64,000 nt of DNA from Daucus carota subsp. sativus (GCF_001625215.2 NC_030381.2:54051214-54115213); one strand, 5' to 3'; positions 36,401 through 47,293 are shown, counted from the first letter of the stretch. A program made the numbers and translations. Notes: generated from the letters alone by a model not told the origin.

Positions 36401-38864
36401 GCAGAAAATCTGAACTTTAGAAGGGCTTATAAAATTCTGGGTTTCATGGGAATTTCTTAAAATCCAGGCTACAATTTGAATCTTTTTAGATGCTGAGGGG
36501 TCAAATTTCAATGAAAAATATATGCCCATTTAAGATTCTGAGAGAAGACTGGACCTTATATAAAAACCCGAGTGCAAATGATGGATTTTCCAGGGTTATA
36601 ATCCTTGCAGATGTACGTAGCCTTAATAATTTGATAATTCTGTATACCTTGATGGTAAGGTTATTGCTGTTTTTGGCTCTAACAGGAGTTAAATTATTAA
36701 CTGACAGCGACCTCTGTCTTTTGTTTGAAATATCATTTACGTGACGTTATTGCCTTCTTTTTTCTGTTTCTGTAGGTGCACCATGTCCTCAACCATACAT
36801 CTGGTCTGCACAATGCTCTCTCTGATCTTAGTCGGGAAGATCCCTTATTACTGTGCAACTGGGATGAGTGCCTGAATCGCATTGCAGAGGCTGTCCCTGA
36901 GGGCTCACCTGGACAACAGCAGCTATATCATTATCTCTCTTTTGGTTGGTTATGTGGGGGAGTTGTTGAGGTATTGTTAATTGATGATTCTCACTGACTG
37001 GATGGTTAAATTTGCCTCTCTTTTCAGTTATATACTTATATTTAATTAAATTTGATAAAGGATATATGGTCTTCAGTATATATAGTTAGAGCCACAGGTG
37101 AGTTCATATTTCTTAAAGATCTGCTGATTGGAAAATGATATACTGCCAGAAAACTAATTTACATTGACTAGGATGCCTGTATGTTTGAAGCTATGCAGTA
37201 GTAAGGTCTGGTTATATGTCTCCCAAGAGGCATGGGCATGGTTAAAAGTTTTTTATATCTGTATACAGTGTTAAGACATATCTGAGCGGAAAGTCTGATG
37301 AAGGGTTAAATATCAAAGTGGTTAATGAAGTGGAGGTCATATATCACTTTTCTCACCAATGTTAATGGGTATCATTTTGATCACTAAAGTCATAATAAAT
37401 ATCAAACAGGTACCTCTAAGTATGTGTTCGAGGAGTAAAAATGATATTTATTGAGTTCTACACATTTTTCTTAAATGTTATCACAAACAAGTGAAAAGTT
37501 GTGAATTCTCAAATTTTGCTTTCCTTACCTCTGGCTGGGCGGTTATAGTCTGTTTTGCAATTTATCAGTTTTATCCCGCATTTAACATTTATGTAGGTGA
37601 TATTACCTTCACTCTTTATTGGAAGATCATAAAAACCTGAAAATATTTTTTGGTTATTTGTGATTTGATTGTGCAGCATGCATCCGGAAGAAAGTTTCAG
37701 GAGATTCTGGAAGAAGCTTTTGTTCGGCCTCTTGGCATTGAAGGCGAGCTATATGTTGGAATTCCTCCAGGCATGATGATTTTAACCTGTTAAAGTCCCC
37801 TACTATATCTTTTTAAATTCTGTACGCTGTCTGACTTAAATCCTAGGAGAAACCGGATTATACCGCGGCCTGGTTATGTTTTTTGTCAAACAAGATAATG
37901 TTGGATACTATATAGGTTGTGTATTATCTTCGGTCTTCGGATTCATTACACTCGTTAATCCTTTGCAGGTCTGGAAACTCGACTTGCGACACTTACAGTA
38001 GATACTGAGGATCTCAGCAAACTCTCTGGAATCGCTAGCCGTAACGACCTTCCTTCAAGCTTTCAGCCAGGCGATATTCTTCAGATGCTTACTACCCTTC
38101 CAGCCACATTCAATACACTTAATGTTCGCCGTGCCATCTTACCTGCTGCTAATGGACACTGCTCTGCCCGTGCACTTGCTCGTTACTATGCAGCTCTTGC
38201 TGATGGTGGTGTCATCCCTCCACCACATTCCACTTCTTCCAAGCCACTGCTTGGCAGCCACCCCCATATTCCAAAATTCAGTGCCAAGAAAATTGATAAG
38301 AAGTCTAAAGGTCGCAAGAGCAAGGGAGCCTATGAAGCCTTGAGCACATCTGATAAGTCTGAACCGGTCACGACTGATGAACATACCATTAATCTTAATG
38401 GTAGAGATGAAAGCCACATATCCATTGATTCTGTACCTACTGCTGGCAGTAGTCGCAGCAGTAACAATAATAATATTACTAACACCAGTGCCACTGACCA
38501 TCATGAATATGGTTCCAAGATATTTAATGATGAATCAATTCATGATGCATTCTTAGGTGCTGGACAATACGAAAACATGATATTTCCAAACGGAAGTTTT
38601 GGACTTGGATTCAAGAGAATCAAGTCGAAGGATGGCTTCCTTATCGGCTTTGGGCACTCGGGCATGGGAGGATCAACCGGCTTCTGCGACATGAACAACA
38701 GATTTGCTGTCTCGGTTACAGTAAACAAGATGTCATTTGGGAGTGTTACTGCTGCTATCATCAAGTTTATTTGTTCAGAACTAAACCTTCCAGTTCCTGT
38801 AGAATATTCTGGATCAGGAGGACCTGATATCTCAGCAAGTTTGGAGAAGCCGATTATAAATTAA
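30444..38864 (+). CDS. ABC1/ADCK-type atypical kinase fused to a class C beta-lactamase-like domain
   Basis: Orthologue type of Arabidopsis At5g24810. Exons: 30444-30518, 30640-30867, 31155-31241, 31405-31494, 31587-31713, 31818-31918, 32380-32548, 32702-32823, 33544-33672, 33752-33838, 34142-34199, 34278-34353, 34440-34569, 35007-35164, 35917-35989, 36776-36970, 37677-37770, 37969-38864. They encode 964 residues with continuous phase. Kinase half: WVKLGQYMSTRADVLP, ASIAQVH, VVKVQ, NGDPHPGNFL and LLDFG, the ABC1 catalytic set. Beta-lactamase half: S529-x-x-K532 in FSATKG, a Tyr motif YHYL (621-624) and a C-terminal GHSG. A hydrophobic stretch near residues 8-20 may anchor the N terminus. The intron after exon 17 starts with GC, not GT. 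The Ser/Asn-rich insert around 38380-38500 resembles the variable linker of the family. Substrates of both domains are unknown to me. Confidence 0.93.
31727..31795. repeat. Short tandem duplication in ABC1 kinase intron 5
   Basis: TTTGTTAATAATAATAATCTG followed by TTGACTCT occurs twice in a row, about 35 bases apart. It is intronic and nearly exact. Confidence 0.8.
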
Positions 38865-39749
38865 GGAAAATTTTCTTCTCTTAGGCTACTGTAACGATAT
38901 GTATACACATGGGCATGACCCTAAATTCATCATAGAGGAGCTTTAAGCTTGATACTCTATACACAGGTACATAGGAATACTACACAATCCAGATTACTTC
39001 TTGTAGCACATTGTAGAATGTTGTTAACGTTGTAACGATGTGCATAAAATTTCATAGGCTTGATATTTCATCTGTTTCCTGATGATTTGCTCATATTATG
39101 AATTCAATTGCATCATCCTCATTCCCGTTCCAGTTCGGGGTGAGTGAGAATCGAACGTCGGTCACCCCGAAACTGGGACAATGAGAGATAAGCCCTTGCC
39201 ACTTAATGATCTCCTGAAGGTAAATCATGTAAAGAATTATCATATGCTTCGTAGTGCAAACTTGTGCATGTATATCTCTGTTCTTAAAAATTTTCACATG
39301 TAATAGTACTGTCTAAAATTCCCTGTAATATTATCTGGGAATTGATAGATATATACTCTGAACTTTACTAGTTAAGCTCCAGGAGTACATTACAAGAAAT
39401 CCTCTCTAGGAAGAATAAGAAATGAACTCTAATAAGTCTTCTGATCATGGAACTGCAGAGGAGACGGTCGCGATAAGCAAAAAATTTGCTTAATGCAAGT
39501 CCCAGCAGATGATCCCAGTACCAAATCACGAGATGTAATACTTCCTGTGCATTAGATATTGGATTGGTATCTTAAGCAAATCAAGTGGTCAAAGTACACC
39601 ACAAACAGAGCAGCAGAACAAAATTATGGACTAGTAAAAAACAACAAGATCTAACGACAAGCTTGCTATATTATGATATTAAAAGGTTATCGAAAATATA
39701 ATTATCGTAATACCTGATTGCGATCGCAGGTAAGAAAAACTTAAAGCAT
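38865..39749. other. Convergent 3' flanks of the ABC1 kinase and RlmH genes
   Basis: The spacer lies between two genes that converge. 38865 to about 39060 is probably the ABC1 kinase 3' untranslated region. A SINE-like hairpin segment lies at 39117-39200. The remainder is the RlmH 3' flank. No further gene is seen. Confidence 0.5.
39117..39215 (-). mobile_element. Possible tRNA-derived SINE fragment
   Basis: On the minus strand, AAGTGGCAAGGGCTTATCTC resembles an A box and GTTCGATTCTCAC a B box, with spacing like a tRNA-derived SINE head. Between and beyond them, CCAGTTTCGGGGTGA faces TCACCCCGAACTGG, making a strong hairpin. No tail or target duplication was found, so this is tentative. Confidence 0.35.
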
Positions 39750-42198
39750 CTAATGGTGGTACTTTTGTCCTTTAAGTATAGTCCATGCCCTGTATGTTAA
39801 ACAGGAAAGGTGATTCTATTATTGGTTCCCAGAACATGATGGGAGTAAAATTAGTGAGATGAGTCACCTGTAAAGCTGTTCCATGAGTACGATCAATGCA
39901 ATCTGATGATTTAAGACCAACGATGACAACTTAATTGATACATCAGCCCGTTCTCGCAATTGCTTTCCATGACCATATGGTCCACCAATGCAAAACAGTA
40001 AATTCGAAGCACCCTAACACCAATGTTGAGAAAGTGAATTCACATTCATGTTATTTATAAGGGTCGCGCTCAAGAGAGAACCGGTCCTTAAAATGGAACC
40101 AGGGAACCACTAAGGTTCTGCTGCAGAACCCTAAATTTTAAATAGATTTTTAGGATCTAAATCTAAATACATGTTTTTATAGTTTTCATATACAGTATAC
40201 GTATATGGCTAAGTAAATGAAAATGTAATTAAAACTACTTGGGCCCTGAGGTTACTGAGAGAACTTAGCATAGTCATTTTTTTCTTCTCCCCATACTTTG
40301 TCTGTTACTGTGTTTCTTAATCCCGTTTCTCTTCTTAACTATTCAAAACAAATTTTTCTTCTCCGATAATTTGTGGTTCAAGCTTGTAGTCAAATCATAC
40401 TTTTAAAGCGTCTTGCAACCATCACATATCAATACACCACGCAGTTTAATGTGTGACACCTTATCAGTTATCAATTACCTAATATACAACAGCAACAATA
40501 TAATCCCTGCAACTAATTATCCATAAAACAGGATATAACATCCAAGAGAGAAAATATATGTAACTCCAGAAAAACGGAGCTCAAGACGAACTTCATACCG
40601 TGTTTCCGGCATCCCCGATCAAGTTAGCAACTTGCTCAGACCCTACATCAAGCCCATGTTCATCCAGCATCACAACCTGCACATGATATCATAATTTGGA
40701 ATCAAAGTTTAGGTGACAGGAGAAAATTTACTGTCAGATACTAGCAATAGTTGTGATGGCATCTTTTGAGGAAAGACACGGTTCAAGGTAGAACTTTTCA
40801 GCTCATACCAAGGCACATAAGGTTCCAGGCATCTAAATGGCACAAGCCAGGAGCCTCAACGTATCAACAGATGCTATGGTTGTCAGACAATTTAATCTGG
40901 CGCACAGATTATATAGGACCCAGACCAGAAGCCTCTACCATTTATCACAATTCACACATTAAAATCATTGTGTCCTACTCTGTATACTTAACTTATAAAT
41001 GAATTCTGCTTCTATATCGCCCCTTCTTATTTATAATAGCAGAAGTGTCAGATGTAATCTCATAATTTACAGCAACCAAAGAACATGACATTGAGCCCAT
41101 TAAACATGAGAATATTAATGTAGACCTACTTTTTGATATGTCTGAAAAAAATAAGAGCAAGTTGGGACAAGTATATTGTGTGAATACAGGCATACCAAAT
41201 GACTGAAATCACAGCATGATCCATGTCAATGGTTTTCAAGGCTTTACCCAATCGCCATGCTTGATAGTTTTCATTACAGCCATGTCTTCCTGTTCAATTT
41301 GTGCCATGACATCACTGAAAATAATAGTATTACATTGTTACTTGCAAAATCTTGTCTTCCTGTTCAACTTGTATTGTACCATCACATCACTGCAAATATG
41401 ATTATAAATTTATAAAACATTTTTACTCAAACTCTTGTATTTCTTTGAGGCAAGTTATCATTCAACATGCCTCGTATTTAGGGGCAAAGAACTACCATTT
41501 TAAGGTGTATCTTCTTTAATCTTTACACTACTAATAACAATTTTAAGGACGGAGACTGCAGTCAGGTGATAAATAAAAAAAACAGAAATCCAGTACACTT
41601 GAAAATTATCAACCTGCAGAAAGCTTGAAAGAATCCTAATTGTTCATTATAAATATGTTGGCTTACAACATTTTTTCCCTGCAAAACCTATCTCCCTCCA
41701 TCGAACATATTTATTTACTCGATTCACTCGCTTTTACTGGACCTAAATCAATCCAAAAGTGCTAGCAATTTGGTATACATTAGTTATTGACTCTTCATTT
41801 TATAAGGGCCTCAAACACTCTTTATCTTGGGATGTTACACTAACAACCTTTCATCATAACTCAATGGTAAACAGCATCAACAAGCAACTACACATTACCT
41901 ACTAGCAGTCCTCCATAACTCAATGTAGCTAAAGAACATTGTTTCTTTTTTTTGTGCTAAATAGCTAAAGAATGTTGTTAATAACACACTGGCAAACTAT
42001 CAATCATATTCGATAAAAATCTTGCTCAGTAAAATAAAAACCGCACCGAGCATTCTTCGGATTAGACCTAATCTGCACATCCTCAATCCTGCAATACTTG
42101 CTGATCTTATCAACATACTCATCAACTATCAGCTGCACACCAGCTGACCTATTCTTTCCCACTGTTAAAACCCTGACTGGCAACACTCTCTGCACCAT
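39750..42198 (-). CDS. RlmH-type 23S rRNA pseudouridine N3-methyltransferase (SPOUT family)
   Basis: SPOUT-fold enzyme related to E. coli RlmH, which methylates a pseudouridine in helix 69 of large-subunit rRNA. The plant form presumably acts on organellar ribosomes. Exons (minus): 42198-42047, 41314-41248, 40676-40599, 40013-39868, 39789-39750. They encode 160 residues, the usual RlmH length. Motifs: LPVRVLTVGK at the N terminus, VVMLDEHG, the SAM-knot FCIGGPYGHG, VLNHQIALIVLMEQLYRAW, and C-terminal GQKYHH. The chosen ATG gives almost no N-terminal extension, so a transit peptide is not visible. An upstream leader exon outside this model is possible. Intron 4 borders a dispersed repeat (40068-40200). 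Confidence 0.92.
40068..40200. repeat. Dispersed repeat copy A (in an RlmH intron)
   Basis: GCTCAAGAGAGAACC, then ACTAAGGTTCTGCTGCAGAA, CCTAAATTTTA, GGATCTAAATC and AATACATGTTTTT match, in inverse orientation, the segment at 54665-54895. GGTTCTGCTGCAGAACC is itself palindromic. Two copies of one family in introns suggest a non-autonomous DNA element. Confidence 0.7.
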
Positions 42199-42995
42199 TT
42201 TGGCACAGAATTAAATTAGATTAAGTTAAGTGGAATCAAATTAAATTAATCCTGAAAATAGTTAATAAAACGGCACCTGGAAATTTTATTCATTTATCGT
42301 GGGGAGATCCCGGACAAAGCGAACGATGTCAACAATTTATAAGCGTTAAAATATTATTAAATTTTTGCAATAAATCGCTTATCTGGGACTCGGACCCTTA
42401 TCGAGATGGAATTAGAAAGATGTATAAATTGTATTATTCTATCGAGATTATTAATTCGAGTTTACCAGGGATTGGCCAGTGTATTTACATGCTCGTCCTG
42501 CGGAAAGTGATTAAGTTGAAATCAATTTGATTATTGAGGTGTAAGAATGATTATAATAATTATTAGATAATAATACTATCGTGCGTGTTAATTACCTGAA
42601 GGAGATGAAGGAGAAATGTTCGGCGAAGAACTCGCGAAGACCGTCATACAATTGGGCGGCGGTTATCATATGCGCGTGGGAGCTCGAAGAGTACGAGGAG
42701 CTAACGGCATCTATCTATATCTTGTAATAATGTTTCGTTATTTGTTTTCTTACAAGTTTTTTGATATTTTAAGTATAACATTCTCTCAGTGCAACCCGAT
42801 GTCTCGTAATATTATAAGTCTCATTATAATAATAAAAAAACTAAAATTGAATTAATACATCATAATTAATATAAATAAATTTTAAATGTCAAAATAATAT
42901 ATATCAGTTTGTTTAAATTATAAATATAAAGATGTAAAGCCCTTAAAAATATAATAAAATATTGTTACATACATAAAAAGAAGTTAAATACATAG
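42199..42995. other. RlmH upstream region with an orphan GC-richer segment
   Basis: Mostly AT-rich. Bases 42596-42710 stand out as GC-richer. On the minus strand a frame reads MITAAQLYDGLREFFAEHFS and ends at a good donor (CAG|GTAATT, 42597). On the plus strand a 40-codon frame from ATG 42605 is also open. The minus-strand piece could be a leader exon of RlmH, but its phase does not join the RlmH frame. Unidentified. Confidence 0.35.
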
Positions 42996-43004
42996 TTTAT
43001 TTTA

Positions 43005-43149
43005 ACTATTTTTGGTAACATCCACAACAATTAGATAAAAGAGTATTTGGGCATTTATAAACACGAATAAATAATTAATGTATATCAATTTGTTAGCAAT
43101 TTTAGACCGACATGCGGTGGTTTTTTTGGTCTGGTAAGGATCTAGTTGT
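43005..43149. mobile_element. LTR-like fragment (fossil), copy 1
   Basis: Diverged relative of 43496-43650, sharing ATAAAAGAGTATTTGG, AATAAATAATTAAT and the TTTGTTAGCA..TTTTAGACCGA phrase. The partner copy begins TGTAACACCCC, a start often seen in Ty3/gypsy LTRs. It is broken and old; the family is only a guess. Confidence 0.25.
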
Positions 43150-43478
43150 GGGTTTGGGATGTTTTTTTTGCTACCCTTTGGGTGCGCACTGGGTAAACCC
43201 ACGAGCTCAAGTAATAGCCTGCAAACCACGTGAACCAAGATAAACCGCACTTAAGCGAGCAGCCGCTACCCTTTGGGTGCGCACTGGGTAAACCCACGAG
43301 CTCACATAATAGCCTGCAAACCACGTGAACCAAGGTAAACCGCACTTAAGTGACAAGCTTTGGCCAGGAGGCATAATCACAAATATCGCTTCCTTCGAGA
43401 GTCGAATCTGTGACCAAGAGGATACAAGTCCCCTCTTTAACCAGCTGAACCAACCCTTGCGGGCGGGTTTGGGATGTT
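43150..43478 (-). mobile_element. Au-like SINE with 14-bp target duplication
   Basis: The element occupies 43164-43464 on the minus strand. The target duplication GGGTTTGGGATGTT is exact at 43150-43163 and 43465-43478. Read on the minus strand, the 5' part is tRNA-like (GGTTGGTTCAGCTGGTTAAA, then GATTCGACTC as a B box). The 3' part contains TGCGGTTTACCTTGGTTCAC and GGGTTTACCCAGTGCGCACC, as I recall for the plant Au SINE. It ends GGGTAGC plus an A tail (T run 43162-43169 on the + strand). The 3' segment is tandemly duplicated with a 95-bp period (43170-43264, from 43265). It is non-coding, and open frames across it are spurious. Confidence 0.85.
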
Positions 43479-43495
43479 ATGAATAGTAAGGGGGT

Positions 43496-43698
43496 GTTTG
43501 TAACACCCCACGTCGATTTAATAAAAGAGTATTTGGATTTTTAACAGATAAATAATTAATAGGTACTAATTTGCTAGCATTTTGGGCCGAGCTGTGGTGA
43601 GTTGTTGGGTCCGATATACATGTTTCTCAGGCTTGTGAATTTCGGAAAAATTGAAATATTAAATTATTTATGGCAAAAACCTAAACCGAACATATCGG
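43496..43698. mobile_element. LTR-like fragment (fossil), copy 2
   Basis: Begins TGTAACACCCCACGTCGA and resembles 43005-43149. Such a start is common in Ty3/gypsy LTRs. No internal region or second end is recognised. It looks broken and old. Confidence 0.25.
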
Positions 43699-43998
43699 TA
43701 TATCCCTATTACAAGAGGGGGACGTACGCATACCATACACTTGTAACACTTATAAAGAGTTAAAGGAGTAAGGAGATTTATTTAGAAAACCCACGGTTTA
43801 GCGCGTGATAAAAACAAAATATACACACATATATGTGTAAATACATGTATATAATCTATCACCCAATTCTATCATCCACTTTTTTGAAATAGTTCTAGGC
43901 CAATCTCGTCCAGATTAAAAAATTCTCTGATCTAGTCTGTATTTACACATATATGTGTAAATACATGTATATCCCTATTACAAGAGGGGGACGTACGC
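43699..43998. repeat. 269-bp tandem unit: copy 1 and the start of copy 2
   Basis: Copy 1 is 43699-43967. Copy 2 starts at 43968 with the same 31 bases (TATATCCCTATTACAAGAGG...). It is then interrupted at 43999 by the Mutator-like element and resumes at 47294. 43722-43937 and 47286-47502 differ at only a few positions. Both contain the phrase CCCACGGTTTAGCGCGTGAT. Confidence 0.85.
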
Positions 43999-44105
43999 GA
44001 AGCCTTTTCCTGATTGCCCATGTTTTCATTCCCATTTCCCAATCTACCCACATTCGTTGCTTTCTTCCCAAACTACCCAACTTTTACCTTTTCCAAAATA
44101 AACAA
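43999..44105 (+). repeat. Left terminal inverted repeat of the MULE
   Basis: C-rich repeated phrases (TTGCCCA, TTTCCCA, CTACCCA, ACTACCCA) align with the inverse complement of 47180-47284 over about 100 bases, with interspersed mismatches. Confidence 0.8.
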
Positions 44106-44414
44106 GACTTGATATGGACCCCACCAGATTATTATGCAGCAAAAGGACAAGAAATCACATGCACCCCTCATGTACATTTTGCATATATATATCACTTAGG
44201 TTTCATGTTTTTTATTAAATTGACCCTACGGTTTCTTAATTAATCATTGTCAATTATAATTAAAATTAATTGAACATATCAACAAAAAAACAAACATCTA
44301 ATATTAAATTTAACAATTCTAAAATATTTTATCAAAGAAGTTTAAAATAAAATTAAACTTGATAATTAAAATACAACAAAATAATATTTTTAAAACAACA
44401 TAATATTTTTAAAA

Positions 44415-46572
44415 CTAATGTCCGTGATGTGGACATCGGCGACTCCGTCTTGTATGACCTTCTTGACCGCATCTCCCACAAGTTTTAACTCTTTGAGAAT
44501 TATCCATTTCCGTTCGAATACGTTGACTTTGTCCTCTTTGTCCACGTTTCTTCCTCTTCTTCCTCAGATTTTCGTCAGCAATAAGGGTACCATACATCTC
44601 CCAATTGTATGCTAGTGGAAACGTCCAATAAGCTTGATTGGGTAGTGGATAAAATTCGTACTTCCACATTTCATACAATATTGTTAGATTGTGATAACCT
44701 TCGATGTATTGCTTCCAATCGAGATTACATACTAAACACGCAGCAACTATATGTGAACATGGAGAGTGATGCCGACTCCATTTTCCACAAGAACAGAAAC
44801 CTTGAAACAAATTTAGTGTGTGTTTGTTTCCTCCTTTCCAAAATCCATTTGTTGTTCGATAACGTGCAGTAATAACCTCAAAGACCCCTCTTTGCTCATT
44901 ATATGGAATAACCTTGTGGGCTGAAGCCTTCTCTTTTATTTTCTCAAACAGCTCTCTCGATTTTTTACAATATGTATGTCCATCCGGAAGGTCACTCAAT
45001 GTTTGAGTGCGCCTTTCTGCAACCAACTTGACAGAACGATAATAGATATACTCAATCATAGATGTGACTGGGAGAAAACGAGCTGACCTTAAGAGTCCAT
45101 TGAAACTTTCAATCATATTTGTAGTCGCCTGACCATACCGATATCCTCCATCGTGAGACATAGTCCACATCTCCAACGTAATCTTTCGTAACCACTTCTC
45201 AGCATCAGGATTAAGCTCTTTTATCTTGTCCATAGCTGCTTCAAATTTTCTCAATTGAGAAGTATTTCCAGCCAACCAACATAACATCTTCAAATGAGAA
45301 CCAGGAAAATGTGAACTAAAATTGCTACGAACATGCAAAAGGCAAAATCGATGTAAACCCATATCGCCGGTGAATCCACTTTGTTCCATTTTCATTGCTT
45401 CGATAATTCCAGCGTGACGGTCTGAAATTATACATATACCTTTTCTATTTTGACACACATATATTCGAAGGTGGTATAAGAACCATGACCAATTTATTGT
45501 CATTTCTTCATTAACTAAAGCATAAGCAAGTGGGTACTGTTGATTATTTGAATCAAAACCCATAGCAATCAACAACTTTCCATTGTATCTTCCTTTCAGA
45601 AACGTACCATCAATGCTTATAACTGGTCGAGCATGTTGCCACCCATCTATCATTGGTTTAAATGCCCACCACACACGCTTACACACAGATGTGTTATGAT
45701 TTATAGGATCAGCTTCAATTAATGTAACCGTACCTGGATTATAATGCATCAAAGCACTAAAAAATCTAGGAAGTTTGGAATAAGAAGTTGTCCAATCTCC
45801 ATACACATCTGATATTGCCTTTTGCTTTCCAATCCATGCCTTCTTGTAACTAACATGATATTGGTACATAGATGTGATTTGATTCATGATATTATGCACT
45901 TTTAAGTATGGACTCTCCGTGATCTAAAATAAAAGAATAATGAGATAATAAGTAGCAATTCAAAATATATGTTAAATGATTATGAAAGAACTGAACTTTT
46001 GTTCTTACTTGTTGTTTTATAACACTAGCGATTAAGCTCGAGCTGAGTTTCTTATGATCCCGTTGAAGTGTTCTCAAAAGACAAGTATGTTCGGCAGGCA
46101 GTTTTGTTATTTCAAAATAACCACTCGACTTTCGTTTTATAACTCGAATTCTCCATGGACATTCGTCTACGATACATTTCGCCTCAAATCTTGTTGTATC
46201 GCTCTTGGAAACACGATAATTTCTAGAATCTCTTATATGACTCGTTTGTATTGCATTTATGGCAGTTTGCTTATCTACAAAACATTGGCCAACAAACAAG
46301 TCATCAGTAAGAGGGTTTAAGTTAGAAGGAGCACCTGAACTATTGCTAAACTTGTTAGAAGTGGCTTCTTCTGTGAACCATGGTGCAGTAGGAACATATT
46401 CTTCATCATCTTCATCATTATCACTATTTGTCGACTCAGAATCACCACCATCATCAGTGTCATCCCCATCTGTTCCAATTTCTGAATCATGTAAAGGACT
46501 AAATTCATCGTCTCTACTCAAATTATAGATAAGATTCGATCTCATTATATCATCATCGATAGAATTCTCCAT
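44415..46572 (-). CDS. MuDR-family (MULE) transposase
   Basis: Transposase of the surrounding Mutator-like element. Exons (minus): 46572-46009 and 45923-44415, joined in phase 0 across an 85-bp GT-AG intron; 690 residues. The N-terminal part is acidic (DGDDTDDGGDSESTNSDNDE). It is followed by a zinc-type DNA-binding domain with C-x4-C and H-x-C (CIVDEC ... EHTC). The catalytic DDE triad is visible: D293 in SIDGTF, D356 in ISDRH, E460 in NMIESFNG. A SWIM zinc finger (C565, C567, C577, H579) follows, then a basic run KKRKKRG and a C-terminal zinc knuckle CGRCGQEGHT. ATG 46572 directly follows an acceptor-like TTTTTTGCAG, so a leader intron is likely. All hallmarks are present and no stop interrupts the frame, so it may still be functional. 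Confidence 0.92.
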
Positions 46573-47179
46573 CTGCAAAAAATAGTAAGATTATTAGTAT
46601 AGCATACTAAAATACATGAACTAAAAAAATGCAAAGAAAAAAAAACCTGATTAGCTTGATATATATCAGCACATATTGCAAGGTATATATAGCCATCCGA
46701 AAATTTAGATCCAAAATTTAGCAATTGGACAAGACATAAAGTATGAATAGTTGAGTTGATATAAAGCCAAACAGTTGAAATGACAATTCTACATTTAAAT
46801 TTGAGTAGACAATACACTTTAAATTTGAGTAGACAAAAGCCTTTAAAGTTAAGCATTATTTTTCAAAAAGCTAGATATTGTGCAGTATATATTATTTTGT
46901 AAATAGTTGATTTGATAACTCATAAAAAGTATCAAAATTATATAATGTATTAGATTATATATAATGACATATTGTTATTATTTATTAAATATTTTTTAAT
47001 ATATAATTTTTAGTTATTTTTAATGTATAAATATGTTAAAAATGAATTTAAATTTGATGAAAGTAGATACGTAAGTTATATGAAATTTGGGTGGCTTGTT
47101 TGCAATTTATGCATGTAGGTGTATAAGATAAAATTACCTGTGCATTGATTTAAGAGCATGTGGGCCAGGCTTTTTGTTT

Positions 47180-47284
47180 TTTTCATGGCTGAAGTATAAA
47201 AGGTGGGTATTTAGGGAAAGATTGAATGAAAGTGGGTAGTGTGGGAAAAATGAATGAGAGGTTGGGCAATTTGGGAATGGATTC
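47180..47284 (-). repeat. Right terminal inverted repeat of the MULE
   Basis: Inverse partner of 43999-44105. Read outward-in on the minus strand it begins GAATCCATTCCCAAATTGCC and continues with TTTCCCA and CTACCCACTTTC. Confidence 0.8.
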
Positions 47285-47293
47285 GACGTACGC

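Larger units (their letters stand above)
43990..47293 (-). mobile_element. Mutator-like element (MULE) with TIRs, 9-bp target duplication and an open transposase
   Basis: The element is 43999-47284 (3286 bp). The flanking 9-bp direct repeat GACGTACGC is exact at 43990-43998 and 47285-47293, the size typical of Mutator. The left end (GAAGCCTTTTCCTGATTGCC, then CATTCCCATTTCCCA, CTACCCACATTC) is matched in inverse at the right end (GAATCCATTCCCAAATTGCC, CATTCATTTTTCCCA, CTACCCACTTTC). This gives terminal inverted repeats of roughly 100 bp that are perhaps 70-75% alike. Inside lies one minus-strand, two-exon transposase gene with no visible lesion. The element sits within copy 2 of a 269-bp tandem unit, so it arrived after that duplication or as part of the same event. 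It may be autonomous. Confidence 0.9.

Noticed and set aside
38122-38764. Overlapping frames on both strands in the last ABC1 kinase exon
   Set aside because: Out of frame with the clearly conserved beta-lactamase-like sequence.
43002-43345. Open frames reading through the SINE
   Set aside because: The repeated MRFTLVHVVCRLL phrase is just the SINE's doubled 3' part in translation.
46054-46528. Plus-strand frames opposite the transposase exon 1
   Set aside because: Antisense shadows of the transposase coding sequence.
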